Origin: UBA7672 sp040398425
Lineage (GTDB): Bacteria; Pseudomonadota; Alphaproteobacteria; Caulobacterales; Hyphomonadaceae
Reading direction: 5' to 3'
Length of the DNA stretch: 64,000 nt
Assembly: GCA_040398425.1 (NCBI GenBank)
Contig: JBBATZ010000015.1
Coordinates: 1-64,000 of the forward strand
Notes under the pieces: generated by a model
Seen by the model: only the letters and a program-made list of their open reading frames with translations
What the model was told of the DNA's origin: nothing
Databases searched by the model: none
Translations under genes and position numbers: made by a program
Part shown: positions 17,025 through 30,438 of the stretch, piece after piece
How the letters are laid out: the number at the start of each line of letters is the position of its first letter
Position numbering within the stretch: position 1 is the stretch's first letter

Positions 17025-17537
17025 CTAGCCGAGGCCGCTTAACATTTCGTCGAGGCGAGCATAACCCTGTTCCATGCCGTCCGTCATGCCCGTCGAGGCA
17101 GCCGCGTCGCGGATTTCCTTCGAACTGAATTCCATCACCATCACAAGGCTGGTGACGCCGTCTTTCTCCGTAAAGCGTGTGTCGATGATTGCAGGCTTGC
17201 TCGTGTCCATGGGGCCGCCGAGATCGCCAGGGTCATAGTATTCCGCGTGGACGATCTTCGCGGGCGTGTCGACCTCGCGATAATCCCCGTGGAAGCCGAA
17301 CATCTGGCCCGTTGCGTCCGAGCGCCAGCGCCACAGGTATGTGCCGCCGGTGCGGACATCCATTTCGCACACTGGCATCGACCAGCCCGGCGGTCCAAGC
17401 ATCCAGCGTTTGACCAGTTCTGGCTCGGTATGCGCTCGCCACACCAGATTGCGCGGGGCGTTAAAGCTCCGCGCGATGCGCACTTCGGTGTCGCTGGGTA
17501 ACGAGACTTCGACGGGTTGGGTCGTTTTCGTCACCAT
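17025..17537 (-). CDS. SRPBCC (AHSA1-like) domain protein
   Basis: This 170-residue protein has the START/SRPBCC helix-grip layout of the AHSA1 family: RSFNAPRNLVWRAHTEPELVKRWM near the N-terminus, GTYLWRW in the middle, and the C-terminal helix starting at MTDGMEQGYARLDEML. These proteins bind hydrophobic ligands in a deep cavity. It is the last gene of a minus-strand set ArsR, VOC, SRPBCC with gaps of 9 and 32 bp. This trio recurs in many bacteria, and the ArsR member is expected to repress it. The ligand is unknown. Confidence 0.88.
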   Translation of the reverse strand: MVTKTTQPVEVSLPSDTEVRIARSFNAPRNLVWRAHTEPELVKRWMLGPPGWSMPVCEMDVRTGGTYLWRWRSDATGQMFGFHGDYREVDTPAKIVHAEYYDPGDLGGPMDTSKPAIIDTRFTEKDGVTSLVMVMEFSSKEIRDAAASTGMTDGMEQGYARLDEMLSGLG

Positions 17538-17569
17538 CGAGTTTCCCTTTCTTGTTTTTCTGTTGGCGG

Positions 17570-18019
17570 TCAGCTGGCCGCAGCAGCGGCGTCGAGATCA
17601 GCGACGACGATCTTCTTCATCTTCAGCATGGCCTCCATAACGCGGTTCGCCTTTGCGCGATCCGAGTCGCCCATGTAGCGGCCGAGTGCGTTGGGGATGA
17701 TCTGCCAGGACAGCCCGTACTTGTCCTTCAGCCAGCCGCACTGGCTCTCCGTTCCGCCATTTTTCAGGAAGGTATTCCAGTAGAGATCGACTTCCGCCTG
17801 ATCCTCGCACTTCACGAACAGCGACAGCGCTTCGGTGAACTTGAACATCGGGCCACCGTTGAGGCCCATGAACTCGACGCCGCACAGCACGAAGCTGGCC
17901 GACATCGGGTTGATCGATGTCACGCGCGAGTCCGGCAGGACGGAGACGTAGAACTTCACCGCTTCTTCCATGTTGCCGTCGAACCAGAGGAAGGGAGCGA
18001 TCTTCTGCATGGCGGGCAT
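17570..18019 (-). CDS. VOC-family protein (PhnB/3-dmu-9_3-mt type)
   Basis: This 149-residue protein has the vicinal-oxygen-chelate fold of the PhnB-like subgroup. It starts with KIAPFLWFDGNMEEAVKFYVSVLPDSRV, then FVLCGVEFMGLNGGPMFKFTEALSLFVKC, and has the GWLKDKYGLSWQIIPN segment typical of the group. Enzymes of the fold use a metal for isomerisation, dioxygenation or glyoxalase chemistry, but this subgroup is largely uncharacterised. Its start lies 9 bp after the ArsR stop, which indicates co-transcription and shared control. Confidence 0.88.
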   Translation of the reverse strand: MPAMQKIAPFLWFDGNMEEAVKFYVSVLPDSRVTSINPMSASFVLCGVEFMGLNGGPMFKFTEALSLFVKCEDQAEVDLYWNTFLKNGGTESQCGWLKDKYGLSWQIIPNALGRYMGDSDRAKANRVMEAMLKMKKIVVADLDAAAAAS

Positions 18020-18028
18020 GTGCGCCTC

Positions 18029-18385
18029 CTAGTGGCGTTTGCGTTTTGACTTGGGCGGGGCTGCCTGCATGTGGCCAAGCAACTCGTCGAGTGCGCTGTA
18101 GCGGCGCTCCCAGAGCTGGCGATAATTCTCGATCCAGGCATTGGCCTCCGCGAGCGGGGCCGCTTCGATCTTGCGGGGGCGGCGCTGGGCAGATTGCGCC
18201 GTGGAAATCAGCCCGGCCTTCTCAAGCACCTTCAAGTGTTTCGAAATCGCCGGCTGGCTCATGGCGAAAGGTTCGGCCAATTCCGTCACCGATGCTTCGC
18301 CCGACGCAAGGCGCGCGAGGATGGCGCGGCGTGTCGGATCGGCGAGGGCGGCGAACGTGGCGTCGAGACGTTGGGAGGGCGTCAT
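18029..18385 (-). CDS. ArsR-family transcriptional repressor
   Basis: This 118-residue winged-helix regulator has the ArsR recognition region (SVTELAEPFAMSQPAISKHLKVLEKAGLI, residues about 32-60) and the LADPTRRAILARLASGEASV opening helices. It has no cysteine, so the metal-sensing sites of classical ArsR/SmtB proteins are absent. It resembles the subgroup that heads SRPBCC/VOC operons. It is the first gene of the operon, and two identical-spacing palindromes lie just upstream of its start, a strong sign of autoregulation. The inducer is unknown. Confidence 0.92.
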   Translation of the reverse strand: MTPSQRLDATFAALADPTRRAILARLASGEASVTELAEPFAMSQPAISKHLKVLEKAGLISTAQSAQRRPRKIEAAPLAEANAWIENYRQLWERRYSALDELLGHMQAAPPKSKRKRH

Positions 18386-18397
18386 TGCGGCATATCC

Positions 18398-18430
18398 ATA
18401 ACCATGCAGTTATAATAACCGACGGGTTAT
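18398..18430. promoter_or_regulatory. Tandem palindromic operator upstream of arsR
   Basis: Two copies of the same dyad, ATAAC-N6-GTTAT, lie at 18398-18413 and 18415-18430, with centres 17 bp apart. The first is 12 bp upstream of the ArsR start. The local sequence is far more AT-rich than its surroundings, so it probably overlaps the operon promoter. The dyad size suits a winged-helix dimer, and two sites suggest cooperative or side-by-side binding by the adjacent ArsR protein. The assignment to that protein is inferred from position. Confidence 0.65.
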
Positions 18431-18457
18431 GGACGTCAAGCCGTTGGTCGGAGTTAT

Positions 18458-18910
18458 TCAGGAAGGGCGGCGGGGGCGCTGTTTCGGCGAGACCGACTTG
18501 ATGATGAGTTCGCCTTTCGCCTTAGGGTCGAGCTTCCAGCCGGCCTGCAGCACGGCGGCGGCAATCAGCCGGTCGACCGGCTCGGACTTCAGCATGTCGA
18601 GGCCGGACAGGCGTACCGATCGGATACGCGCTCCCTTGCCCGTGAGCAGCCGATCCGGATCATCCAGGGACGCCCCGAACATGAAGAACAGGGTCGCCCA
18701 CTTCGGAAACAGTGCAATGGAAATGGGCAAGGCGGAAACCTTGTCGGTCTCGCCGAAGCCAACGGCCAGCGAATTGTAATTGTCGTACGCCAGACAAAAT
18801 GCGCCTGGCAGGCGTTTTCGGAGATGCCTGATCGCCGCTCGCCCGAGTTTTTCCATCTCAGGCGAATACTTTTGCAGAAAGCCGTCCAGTTGCTGCTGGG
18901 CAGTGGCCAT
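18458..18910 (-). CDS. DUF1801-like protein
   Basis: This 150-residue soluble protein begins with a helical segment (LDGFLQKYSPEMEKLGRAAIRHLRKRLPGA), followed by AYDNYNSLAVGFGETDKVSALPISIALFPKWATLFFMFGASL and a basic C-terminus. This matches the general DUF1801 pattern, a fold related to frataxin/YdhG-type small proteins. The start at 18910 is the ATG just before the conserved helix; the frame is open further upstream but that part overlaps the next gene. It is read toward the ArsR operator region. Function is unknown. Confidence 0.7.
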   Translation of the reverse strand: MATAQQQLDGFLQKYSPEMEKLGRAAIRHLRKRLPGAFCLAYDNYNSLAVGFGETDKVSALPISIALFPKWATLFFMFGASLDDPDRLLTGKGARIRSVRLSGLDMLKSEPVDRLIAAAVLQAGWKLDPKAKGELIIKSVSPKQRPRRPS

Positions 18911-19006
18911 GGGGACAAGATAGTCTGTGTACGCTGTCAAACGCCAGCGCCACTGGAACCATTGTGTTGGGCGGGCATTTCCGTTCTGTCCTTTGGAGAA
19001 CGTGGC

Positions 19007-19306
19007 ATGACCGATGCGAGACAGACGGCGACTGATTTCAGGAATTCGGCCGGCAAGATTGCCGACCGGGTGGCGGACAGGGTGGGTGCAGATATGTCGG
19101 AATTGTCGGAAAAAGCGCGTCGTGCACTGGGCGATGCTGGCGAGTTCGCCGGCGAAGTTGCTGACGGCGCAGTTCGCGGCGGCAAGAAAGCTGCGAAGTA
19201 TGTAGTGAAAGAAGTGCGCGAGCATCCGCTGCGCACCCTCGCAATCGGCGCGGCTGTCGGCGCTGTCGTGGCCGCGGTGATCATGCTGCGTAACCGCGAC
19301 GAATAG
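19007..19306 (+). CDS. ElaB/DUF883-like membrane-anchored stress protein
   Basis: This 99-residue protein has a long amphipathic helical part with repeated Ala, Glu, Arg and Lys, then a C-terminal REHPLRTLAIGAAVGAVVAAVIMLRNRDE. That tail is a short hydrophobic glycine-zipper-like anchor with a basic end, as in ElaB/YqjD (DUF883) proteins, which bind the inner membrane and sometimes ribosomes in stationary phase. The ATG has TTGGAG about 7 bases upstream. It is a single gene, convergent with the flavoprotein gene that ends 6 bp away. The family call rests on layout. Confidence 0.7.
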   Translation: MTDARQTATDFRNSAGKIADRVADRVGADMSELSEKARRALGDAGEFAGEVADGAVRGGKKAAKYVVKEVREHPLRTLAIGAAVGAVVAAVIMLRNRDE

Positions 19307-19311
19307 GTCTA

Positions 19312-20943
19312 TCAGGCTGCGATGCGAGCCGCTGAAGCCAGTGCGACGGCTTCAGCGACTTTGATGCCGTCGACCGCAGCCGACAGGATTCCACCCGCAT
19401 AGCCGGCGCCTTCGCCGGCCGGGTAGAGCCCTTTCACCGTGAGCGATTGAAGATCCGGGCCCCGTGTCATCCGCACGGGGCTCGATGTTCTTGTCTCTAC
19501 GCCGGTCATCACCGCGTCATCCATCGAAAATCCGTCGATCTGTCGGCCGAACACGGCCAGCGCTTCGCGCATCGCCGTGGTGGCGTATTCCGGCAGGCAC
19601 AGGTTCATGTCCGTCGGCGTCACGCCTGGCTTGTAGGATGGGATGACGGCCCCGAGTGCGGTCGAGGGGCGGTTGGCGAGGAAGTCGCCAACAAGCTGCG
19701 CAGGCGCAAACCAGGATGATCCGCCGGCCTTGTACGCCAGTTCCTCCCAATGCCGCTGGAAGGCGATGCCTGCGAGCGGATTGGCGCGGGCGTCTTCGGG
19801 GAAGTCTTCAGGCGTCACCCCGACCACCATGCCGGCGTTCGCGTTGCGCTCGTGACGCGAATACTGGCTCATCCCGTTGGTAACGAGGCGACCGGGCTCG
19901 GACGCTGTCGCGACCACCGTACCGCCCGGGCACATGCAGAACGAATAGACCGAGCGGCCATTGCTGGCGTGGTGCGCCAGCTTGTAGTCGGCGGCGCCGA
20001 GGATCGGGTGCCCCGCATTCGGCCCGAAGCGCGCACAATCGATGATCGACTGCGGATGCTCGATACGAACGCCGATGGAGAAGGGCTTTGCTTCAAAAAA
20101 GACGCCGCGGTCGTACAGCATCTGGAAAGTGTCGCGCGCTGAGTGGCCCAGCGCCATGACGACGCGATCTGTCTCGATGGCCTCGCCGCTATCAAGCACG
20201 ACGCCTGCGATACTTTTCTCGCGGCCATTTTCCTGGATCAGGATGTCGGTGACGCGCTGATCGAACCGTATCTCGCCGCCGAGCGCGATGATCTTGGCGC
20301 GCATGTGCTCGATCATCGACACCAGCCGGAAGGTGCCAATGTGCGGTTTCGAGACAAAAAGGATTTCCTCGGGCGCGCCAGCTTCCACGAATTCCTTCAG
20401 CACCTTGCGACCCAGATGGCGCGGGTCCTTGATCTGGGAGTAGAGCTTGCCGTCCGAGAACGTGCCCGCGCCGCCTTCGCCAAACTGCGCGTTGGATTCC
20501 GGGTTGAGCTCCGCCTTGCGCCAGAACTTGAAGGTGTCGACGGTGCGTTCGCGCACGATCTTGCCGCGCTCGAGAATGATCGGATTGAAACCCATCTCGG
20601 CGAGCAGCAGCCCTGCGAACAACCCGCACGGGCCTAGACCCGCCACGACCGGGCGCGCCTGACCCTGTGGCGCGCGGACGGGCGGCTTGTAGTCAAGATC
20701 GGGCGACTTCCCGATCTGCTTGTCCTTGGCGAGGCGTTTCAGAACGCTCGCCTCGTCCTTCACCTCGCAATCGAGCGTGTAGATCAGCTGAATGTCCGAC
20801 CGCTTGCGCGCGTCATAGGCGCGCTTGAACACGGTAAAAGAGACGAGCGCCTGATCGGAAAGTGCGAGGCGTTTAAGGACCGCCTGTCGAAGCGCGGGCT
20901 CGGCATGGTCGAGCGGCAGCTTCAGTTCCTGGATGCGTAGCAT
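19312..20943 (-). CDS. FAD-dependent oxidoreductase, COG2509-like
   Basis: This 543-residue flavoprotein starts with a small alpha/beta domain (MLRIQELKLPLDHAEPAL, residues 1-90) typical of this family, followed by the FAD-binding GxGxxG in VAGLGPCGLFAGLLLAE near 100 and the GEGAGYAGGI motif near the C-terminus that closes the FAD site. Other motifs include FGEGGAGTFSDGKLY and CMCPGGTVV. Members are often labelled uncharacterised dehydrogenases. Start 20943 is chosen because the conserved N-terminal domain begins there. It is read away from the NMO gene, which follows in the same orientation upstream. Confidence 0.87.
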   Translation of the reverse strand: MLRIQELKLPLDHAEPALRQAVLKRLALSDQALVSFTVFKRAYDARKRSDIQLIYTLDCEVKDEASVLKRLAKDKQIGKSPDLDYKPPVRAPQGQARPVVAGLGPCGLFAGLLLAEMGFNPIILERGKIVRERTVDTFKFWRKAELNPESNAQFGEGGAGTFSDGKLYSQIKDPRHLGRKVLKEFVEAGAPEEILFVSKPHIGTFRLVSMIEHMRAKIIALGGEIRFDQRVTDILIQENGREKSIAGVVLDSGEAIETDRVVMALGHSARDTFQMLYDRGVFFEAKPFSIGVRIEHPQSIIDCARFGPNAGHPILGAADYKLAHHASNGRSVYSFCMCPGGTVVATASEPGRLVTNGMSQYSRHERNANAGMVVGVTPEDFPEDARANPLAGIAFQRHWEELAYKAGGSSWFAPAQLVGDFLANRPSTALGAVIPSYKPGVTPTDMNLCLPEYATTAMREALAVFGRQIDGFSMDDAVMTGVETRTSSPVRMTRGPDLQSLTVKGLYPAGEGAGYAGGILSAAVDGIKVAEAVALASAARIAA

Positions 20944-21032
20944 CGTGTCGTTTCCCATGGGGGTGGCGCAACGCACACCAGACCATGGGCGGGCATATAA
21001 GCGAGGTCGTGTCCAAGGGCAAATCGAGGTGG

Positions 21033-22178
21033 TTAAGCCTCGTCTAGCAGGCCGATCAACCGCTCCCGCGCCTCAAGGAAATCCTCGCGGAACTGTTGCA
21101 CGACCTGGCCGCAGGACATGGCCTGATCCATCAGCCCGACGCCTTGTCCCACCCAGTACGTGGAAAGCTGCCGGGCGCCTTCATGGCCCGCGTCCGCCAT
21201 CTTGTTGATGCGGCGCAGGGCGGGCTCCGAAACGAAGGTCTGTAGCGGCATGGGCAGGGGCGTGGGGGCATCGTCACGCTCCCAGGCATCTGTCCAGGGT
21301 GAGCGCAATTGGCGCGACGGTTTGCCGGTACGCGAGCGCGATCGGACCGTGTCGCGGGAGGATGCGGCGAGCATTTTTTCCTTCACCGCAGGATGCGTCT
21401 CCGCCTCGGCCGTGGTCAGCCACACCGAGCCGCACCACGCGCCAGCGGCGCCCATCGCCATCGCCGCCGCCATCTGGCCGCCCGTGGTGATGCCGCCCGC
21501 CGCGAGGATCGGCGTGCTGGCGCCAATTGTCTTCAGTGCGCGATGCACCTCCGGGATCAGAACCATCGTGGAGACGTCGCCACAATGGCCGCCCGCTTCT
21601 CCGCCCGCGACCACCAGAATGTCGACACCGGCGTGAACCTGCGCAATCGCGTGCTCCTTGGCGCCGACCAGCGCCGCGACGGGCACACCGTGACGCTTGC
21701 CCAGCTCGAGCATCACAGGCGGCGGCACGCCCAGCGCATTGGCGATCAGGCGGATCGGAAACTCGAAGGCAACCTCCAGCGAACCGGCGGCGCCATCGGC
21801 GCGCATGTTCTTTGCGAAGTCGACGCTTCTGGTGCGATCGCCATCGAGATCGCCGGGTTCGATGCCGTGCGTCTTCAGAATGCCTGCGGCAAAATCCTTG
21901 TGTTCCTGTGGAATGGCGGCGAGCAGGGCGGCCCCACTGAAGGCGTCGGACTTGCCTTCCATCTTGTTGGGCACGATCAGGTCGACGCCATAGGGCTTGC
22001 CGCCGCAATGCGCATCGATCCAGGTCAGTTCCTCGCGCAGCTTGTCCGGCGGCAGGTTCACGGCGCCGAACACGCCCATGCCGCCCGCGCGCGAGACCGC
22101 CGCCACCACATCGCGGCAATGGCTGAAGGCAAGCAGGGGAAACTCGATGCCGAGCATCTTGCAGATGGGAGAATGCAT
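21033..22178 (-). CDS. Nitronate monooxygenase-family flavoprotein
   Basis: This 381-residue FMN enzyme belongs to the 2-nitropropane dioxygenase/nitronate monooxygenase family, with a TIM barrel. Motifs include FPLLAFSHCRDVVAAVSRAGGMGVFG near the N-terminus, the FMN-binding GGEAGGHCG near residue 195, and ILAAGGITTGGQMAAAMAMGA near 240. Such enzymes oxidise toxic nitronates to nitrite and carbonyls, although many relatives act on other substrates. The ATG is preceded by GGAAG. The frame is open upstream without conserved sequence. Gene order next to gltD is probably incidental. Confidence 0.87.
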   Translation of the reverse strand: MHSPICKMLGIEFPLLAFSHCRDVVAAVSRAGGMGVFGAVNLPPDKLREELTWIDAHCGGKPYGVDLIVPNKMEGKSDAFSGAALLAAIPQEHKDFAAGILKTHGIEPGDLDGDRTRSVDFAKNMRADGAAGSLEVAFEFPIRLIANALGVPPPVMLELGKRHGVPVAALVGAKEHAIAQVHAGVDILVVAGGEAGGHCGDVSTMVLIPEVHRALKTIGASTPILAAGGITTGGQMAAAMAMGAAGAWCGSVWLTTAEAETHPAVKEKMLAASSRDTVRSRSRTGKPSRQLRSPWTDAWERDDAPTPLPMPLQTFVSEPALRRINKMADAGHEGARQLSTYWVGQGVGLMDQAMSCGQVVQQFREDFLEARERLIGLLDEA

Positions 22179-22256
22179 AGGGGCTTCCTGACACGCGGTT
22201 ACGCGCGCGGCAGGGTGGTACGTCCGGTGAAGCACGTCAATTTAACGTAGAGGCAT

Positions 22257-23732
22257 CTAGCGCGGCAGGCTGGACGCGCCCATCAGGTATTCGTCCACCG
22301 ACCGTGCGCACTGACGCCCCTCGCGGATCGCCCAAACGACGAGCGACTGACCGCGACGCATGTCACCGCATGTGAAGATGCGGTCAGCGCTGGTCTTGTA
22401 GTCGTCCGTGTTGGCCGCGACGTTGCCGCGCGGATCGAGGGTCGCCGCGCTTTGATCGACGAGGCCCGGAATGACCGGGCCGGTAAAGCCCATGGCGAGC
22501 AGAACGAGATCGGCCTTCAGTTCGAACTCCGAGCCTTCGATCTCCTTCATCTCCATGCCTCTCGGGCCGCGCACCCATTCCGTGCGCGCACAGACGAGCG
22601 CTTTGACTTTGCCGCCTTCGCCGATGGCGCGCTTGGTCACGACGGCCCAATCACGCTCGCAGCCTTCTTCGTGGCTGGAAGACGTACGCAGCTTCAGCGG
22701 CCAGTCCGGCCACGTCATCTGCTTGTTTTCCTGCGATGGCGGCTTCGGCATGATTTCGAGCTGAGTCACTGATGCAGCGCCGTGGCGGTTGGACGTGCCA
22801 ATGCAGTCGGACCCCGTATCGCCGCCGCCGATGACGATCACATGCTTGCCCTCGGCGCGGATCGTGCCGCCGGGCGCTGCTGTCTTCTCGTCATCGCCCG
22901 CAACGCGCTTGTTCTGCTGCGTGAGGAAATCCATCGCGTAGTGGACGCCATCAAGCTCGCGCCCCGGGATCGGCAGGTCACGCGGCTTCTCGGCTCCACC
23001 GGCCAGCACGATCACCTGATAGTCGTCGAGCAGGCGCTGGACCGATACATCGATGCCGACATGCATGCGCTGGCGGAAGATGACGCCTTCGCCCTCCATC
23101 TGCCGGATGCGCTTGTCGATCGTGCTCTTTTCCATCTTGAAGTCGGGGATGCCATAGCGGAGCAGGCCGCCGATGCGATCGCTCTTCTCGAATACGGTCG
23201 GTGAATGACCCGCACGCGCCAGCTGCTGCGCGCAGGCGAGGCCCGCCGGGCCAGAGCCGATCACCGCGACGCGCTTGCCTGTGCCGCGCGGCGCCTGTTG
23301 CGGTTTGATCCAGCCTTCATCCCAGCCGCGATCGACAATCTCGCACTCGATGGCTTTGATCGAGACCGGGTTGTTGTTGATGTTGAGAACGCATGAGGCC
23401 TCGCACGGCGCCGGGCAGATGCGACCCGTGAATTCCGGGAAGTTGTTGGTGGAGTGCAGGTTCTCCAGCGCGCGCTTCCAGTGGTCGCGATAGACGAGGT
23501 TGTTCCAGTCCGGGATCTGGTTGTTGACCGGGCAGCCGGGCGTGCCCGGCGCGACAGAGCCCGTGCCCTGGCAAAACGGGATGCCGCAATCCATGCAGCG
23601 CGCCGCCTGCGTGCGGATTTCGGCGTTGTCCATCCGCTTCAGGAATTCGGCATAGTTCTTCTTGCGCGCCTCCGGCTTTTCGTAGGCGCGTTCTTTCTTC
23701 TCGTACTCGAGGAAGCCTGTGGGCTTGCCCAT
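22257..23732 (-). CDS. gltD: Glutamate synthase (NADPH) small subunit
   Basis: This 491-residue beta subunit transfers electrons from NADPH through FAD and Fe-S clusters to the large subunit. It has the N-terminal cluster cysteines (RCMDCGIPFCQ near residue 45, then CPAPCEASC near 105), the FAD GxGxxG in VIGSGPAGLACAQ near 153, and the NADPH GGGDTGSDC near 300. The gene starts 15 bp after the gltB stop in the same direction, so they form a gltBD operon making the ammonia-assimilation enzyme GOGAT. Confidence 0.95.
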   Translation of the reverse strand: MGKPTGFLEYEKKERAYEKPEARKKNYAEFLKRMDNAEIRTQAARCMDCGIPFCQGTGSVAPGTPGCPVNNQIPDWNNLVYRDHWKRALENLHSTNNFPEFTGRICPAPCEASCVLNINNNPVSIKAIECEIVDRGWDEGWIKPQQAPRGTGKRVAVIGSGPAGLACAQQLARAGHSPTVFEKSDRIGGLLRYGIPDFKMEKSTIDKRIRQMEGEGVIFRQRMHVGIDVSVQRLLDDYQVIVLAGGAEKPRDLPIPGRELDGVHYAMDFLTQQNKRVAGDDEKTAAPGGTIRAEGKHVIVIGGGDTGSDCIGTSNRHGAASVTQLEIMPKPPSQENKQMTWPDWPLKLRTSSSHEEGCERDWAVVTKRAIGEGGKVKALVCARTEWVRGPRGMEMKEIEGSEFELKADLVLLAMGFTGPVIPGLVDQSAATLDPRGNVAANTDDYKTSADRIFTCGDMRRGQSLVVWAIREGRQCARSVDEYLMGASSLPR

Positions 23733-23747
23733 GTGCTTGCTCCCTGA

Positions 23748-28397
<4,650 letters not shown>

Positions 28398-28712
28398 GCG
28401 CGTAAACTCGTCTCGTCACTGTGAGCTTGAGCGCGTAGCAGCTAGGGACGGAATTTCAATCGAATAGGCCCCGCTGCGACATGATTTGCTCGTGGATGTC
28501 TGCCGTGGGGAGAGTTGCGCACGAGTCTTGCGGCCGCAAAGCGCATCTATCCCCAAGCCTCAGCGAGAAACTGTTGCCCGCCCGGGCGTCTTGCGCCGCA
28601 AGCTCATGCTGCTGACAGCGCATCTCGCGAAAAGTCTATCGCCAAAGGGGGGGCGGTTAATCTGACGCTGCCCGCATTAGAACAACCCCCAGCTTGTCGA
28701 CCGAGGCGTCGG
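28398..28712. other. Intergenic region upstream of gltB
   Basis: This 315-bp stretch lies between gltB and the MaoC-like gene, both on the minus strand. I see no convincing ORF, repeat or RNA structure. It presumably contains the gltB promoter. The longest plus-strand open frame through here is the antisense of the MaoC gene and is not protein-like. Confidence 0.4.
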
Positions 28713-29660
28713 CTAGCAGGGGTAGAGTTGCGCCTTCTCGGCGGCGTAGGGCGCATAGGACTCCTTCAGCGTCGCCTGGTTCAGCAGCATCGTGGCGATA
28801 ACCTTTGTCTCGCCGGGGCGATAAACGAAGGTCCGCGTCCAGTAGGACTCCGTCCGGCGGCTCCCGCTCAGCGCCACGATCTCGCGCTCGATCTCATAGT
28901 CCTCGCCGACGAACAGCGGCCCGTCGATCATGCGGATCTCCTGGTCGGCGAAAAGGCCCACAGCGGGGCCGCGAACTTTGAGCCCATCCTGCCGCGCCAC
29001 ATACTGCAGCAGCACGCTGACCATTTCCCACGGCACAATCGGTCGCCTGAACGGATTGTCCGCGCCAGAGTACCAGGGCGAGGGTTCCGTGATCTTTGCC
29101 AGCTTCTGTTTCAGCGAGAAGGGATAGAGATCGCCCATGTGCTGGTCCGCCTCCATACGGACCTTCGCGCGCTGGGTGCGCTGCCCGACTTTCAGGGCGT
29201 GCAGGATCACCGGCTGTTCGAGCGGCTGCAGTTCGCCCAGCCGCAGGTCTAGCGCCGTTGGCGGCGATTGCGGTCCCACGGACGCCGTGCCCTTCAGCAC
29301 TTCCGTGCCGTCGTGCTTCGTCGCCCAGATCTTCGCGTGATCCTGGCCCGGCTCGCGCTCGATGAAGGCGCGGACTTCCTCACCCTCCATCACCATGTTG
29401 CGGTAGTGAACGGACAGGCAGCCCTCGCGCAGGAACCGCTCGCCCCAGATCGCCTCCGCCAGCGGCACGAACTGGCTGTAGTGCGTCGGCCCCTCGATCG
29501 GCCCCGCCTTGAAGCCCAGCTTCTGCGCCATCGCGTCGTCATGCAGCGACAGGTGATTGTCGTAGGACTGCTCCAGCAACATGTTCACCGGCTTGCGCCA
29601 CGGTCCGGCCAGCACCTGGCCAATGCTCTCAAGCTGGACGTCGAACGCGCGGCTGGACAT
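28713..29660 (-). CDS. MaoC-like hotdog-fold protein
   Basis: This 315-residue protein appears to hold two hotdog-fold halves. The first half shows HDDAMAQKLGFKAGPIEGPTHYSQFVPLAEAIWG (about residues 40-73), the MaoC-dehydratase-type pattern with a conserved Asp and Gly. The second half (about 160-300) has WEMVSVLLQYVARQDGL and strands consistent with the other half. MaoC proteins hydrate trans-2-enoyl-CoA or act on related thioesters, but the canonical catalytic Asp-His pair is not clearly present here. The gene stands alone. Its substrate is unknown. Confidence 0.65.
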   Translation of the reverse strand: MSSRAFDVQLESIGQVLAGPWRKPVNMLLEQSYDNHLSLHDDAMAQKLGFKAGPIEGPTHYSQFVPLAEAIWGERFLREGCLSVHYRNMVMEGEEVRAFIEREPGQDHAKIWATKHDGTEVLKGTASVGPQSPPTALDLRLGELQPLEQPVILHALKVGQRTQRAKVRMEADQHMGDLYPFSLKQKLAKITEPSPWYSGADNPFRRPIVPWEMVSVLLQYVARQDGLKVRGPAVGLFADQEIRMIDGPLFVGEDYEIEREIVALSGSRRTESYWTRTFVYRPGETKVIATMLLNQATLKESYAPYAAEKAQLYPC

Positions 29661-29766
29661 GTGTTTTCTCCCTGGCCGAACTATCGCCCGCCCGGTCGCA
29701 GTGGCGCAAGGCCGCCGTCGGCCCTAGATTAGGAGCGAAGGAGCCCAAAGCTTCAGGGAGATTGCC

Positions 29767-30429
29767 ATGGGTAAACCGCTGCGCATCGATTTCGTGTCTG
29801 ACGTCGCCTGTCCGTGGTGCGTCGTCGGCCTGCGCTCCCTGCTGCAGGCGTTGGATGCCGTCGGCGACAAGGTCGAGGCGGAAATCCACTTCCAGCCTTT
29901 CGAGCTGAACCCTGACATGCCGCCCGAAGGCGAGAACACGACCGAGCACGTGCAGAAGAAGTATGGCGCTGACCCGGCGCGTTCGGCCGCCTCGCGCAAC
30001 GCCATCCGCGACAGCGGCGAAGCGCTGGGCTTCAAGTTCAACTACGACGCCAATAGCCGCATCTGGAACACGTTCGATGCGCACCGCTTGCTCTACTGGG
30101 CGGGCATCGAGGGGCGGCAGCTGGAAATGAAGGAGGCGCTGTTCGCCGCTAACTTCACGGACCAGAAATCCACCAGCGATCACGAGGTGCTCATCGGCGC
30201 CGCGAAAACCGCGGGGCTGGATGCAGACAAGGCGCGCGACGTGCTCACCTCTGGCGCCTACACCGCAGAAGTTCGCCACGAGGAAGAAGTCTGGCGCAAT
30301 CGCGGCATCAGCGCCGTGCCGTCGGTCATCTTCAACCAGCGCTGGATGGTGCAGGGCGGCCAGCCGCCCAAAGTGTTCGAGCAGGCGATCCGCCAGATCG
30401 TGGACGGGTCAGCGTCCGAGGCGCCGTAG
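29767..30429 (+). CDS. DsbA-family oxidoreductase, FrnE-like
   Basis: This 220-residue protein is a thioredoxin-fold enzyme of the DsbA superfamily, FrnE subgroup. The active site is Cys15-Pro-Trp-Cys18 directly after the first strand (RIDFVSDVACPWC). The alpha-helical insertion follows, then the cis-Pro loop in ISAVPSVIFNQRWMVQGGQP near 183-200. No signal peptide is visible, so it is probably cytoplasmic, as for FrnE proteins linked to polyketide or oxidative-stress chemistry. A GGGAG ribosome binding site precedes the ATG. It is divergent from the MaoC-like gene. Confidence 0.9.
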   Translation: MGKPLRIDFVSDVACPWCVVGLRSLLQALDAVGDKVEAEIHFQPFELNPDMPPEGENTTEHVQKKYGADPARSAASRNAIRDSGEALGFKFNYDANSRIWNTFDAHRLLYWAGIEGRQLEMKEALFAANFTDQKSTSDHEVLIGAAKTAGLDADKARDVLTSGAYTAEVRHEEEVWRNRGISAVPSVIFNQRWMVQGGQPPKVFEQAIRQIVDGSASEAP

Positions 30430-30438
30430 TGTCAGTCC

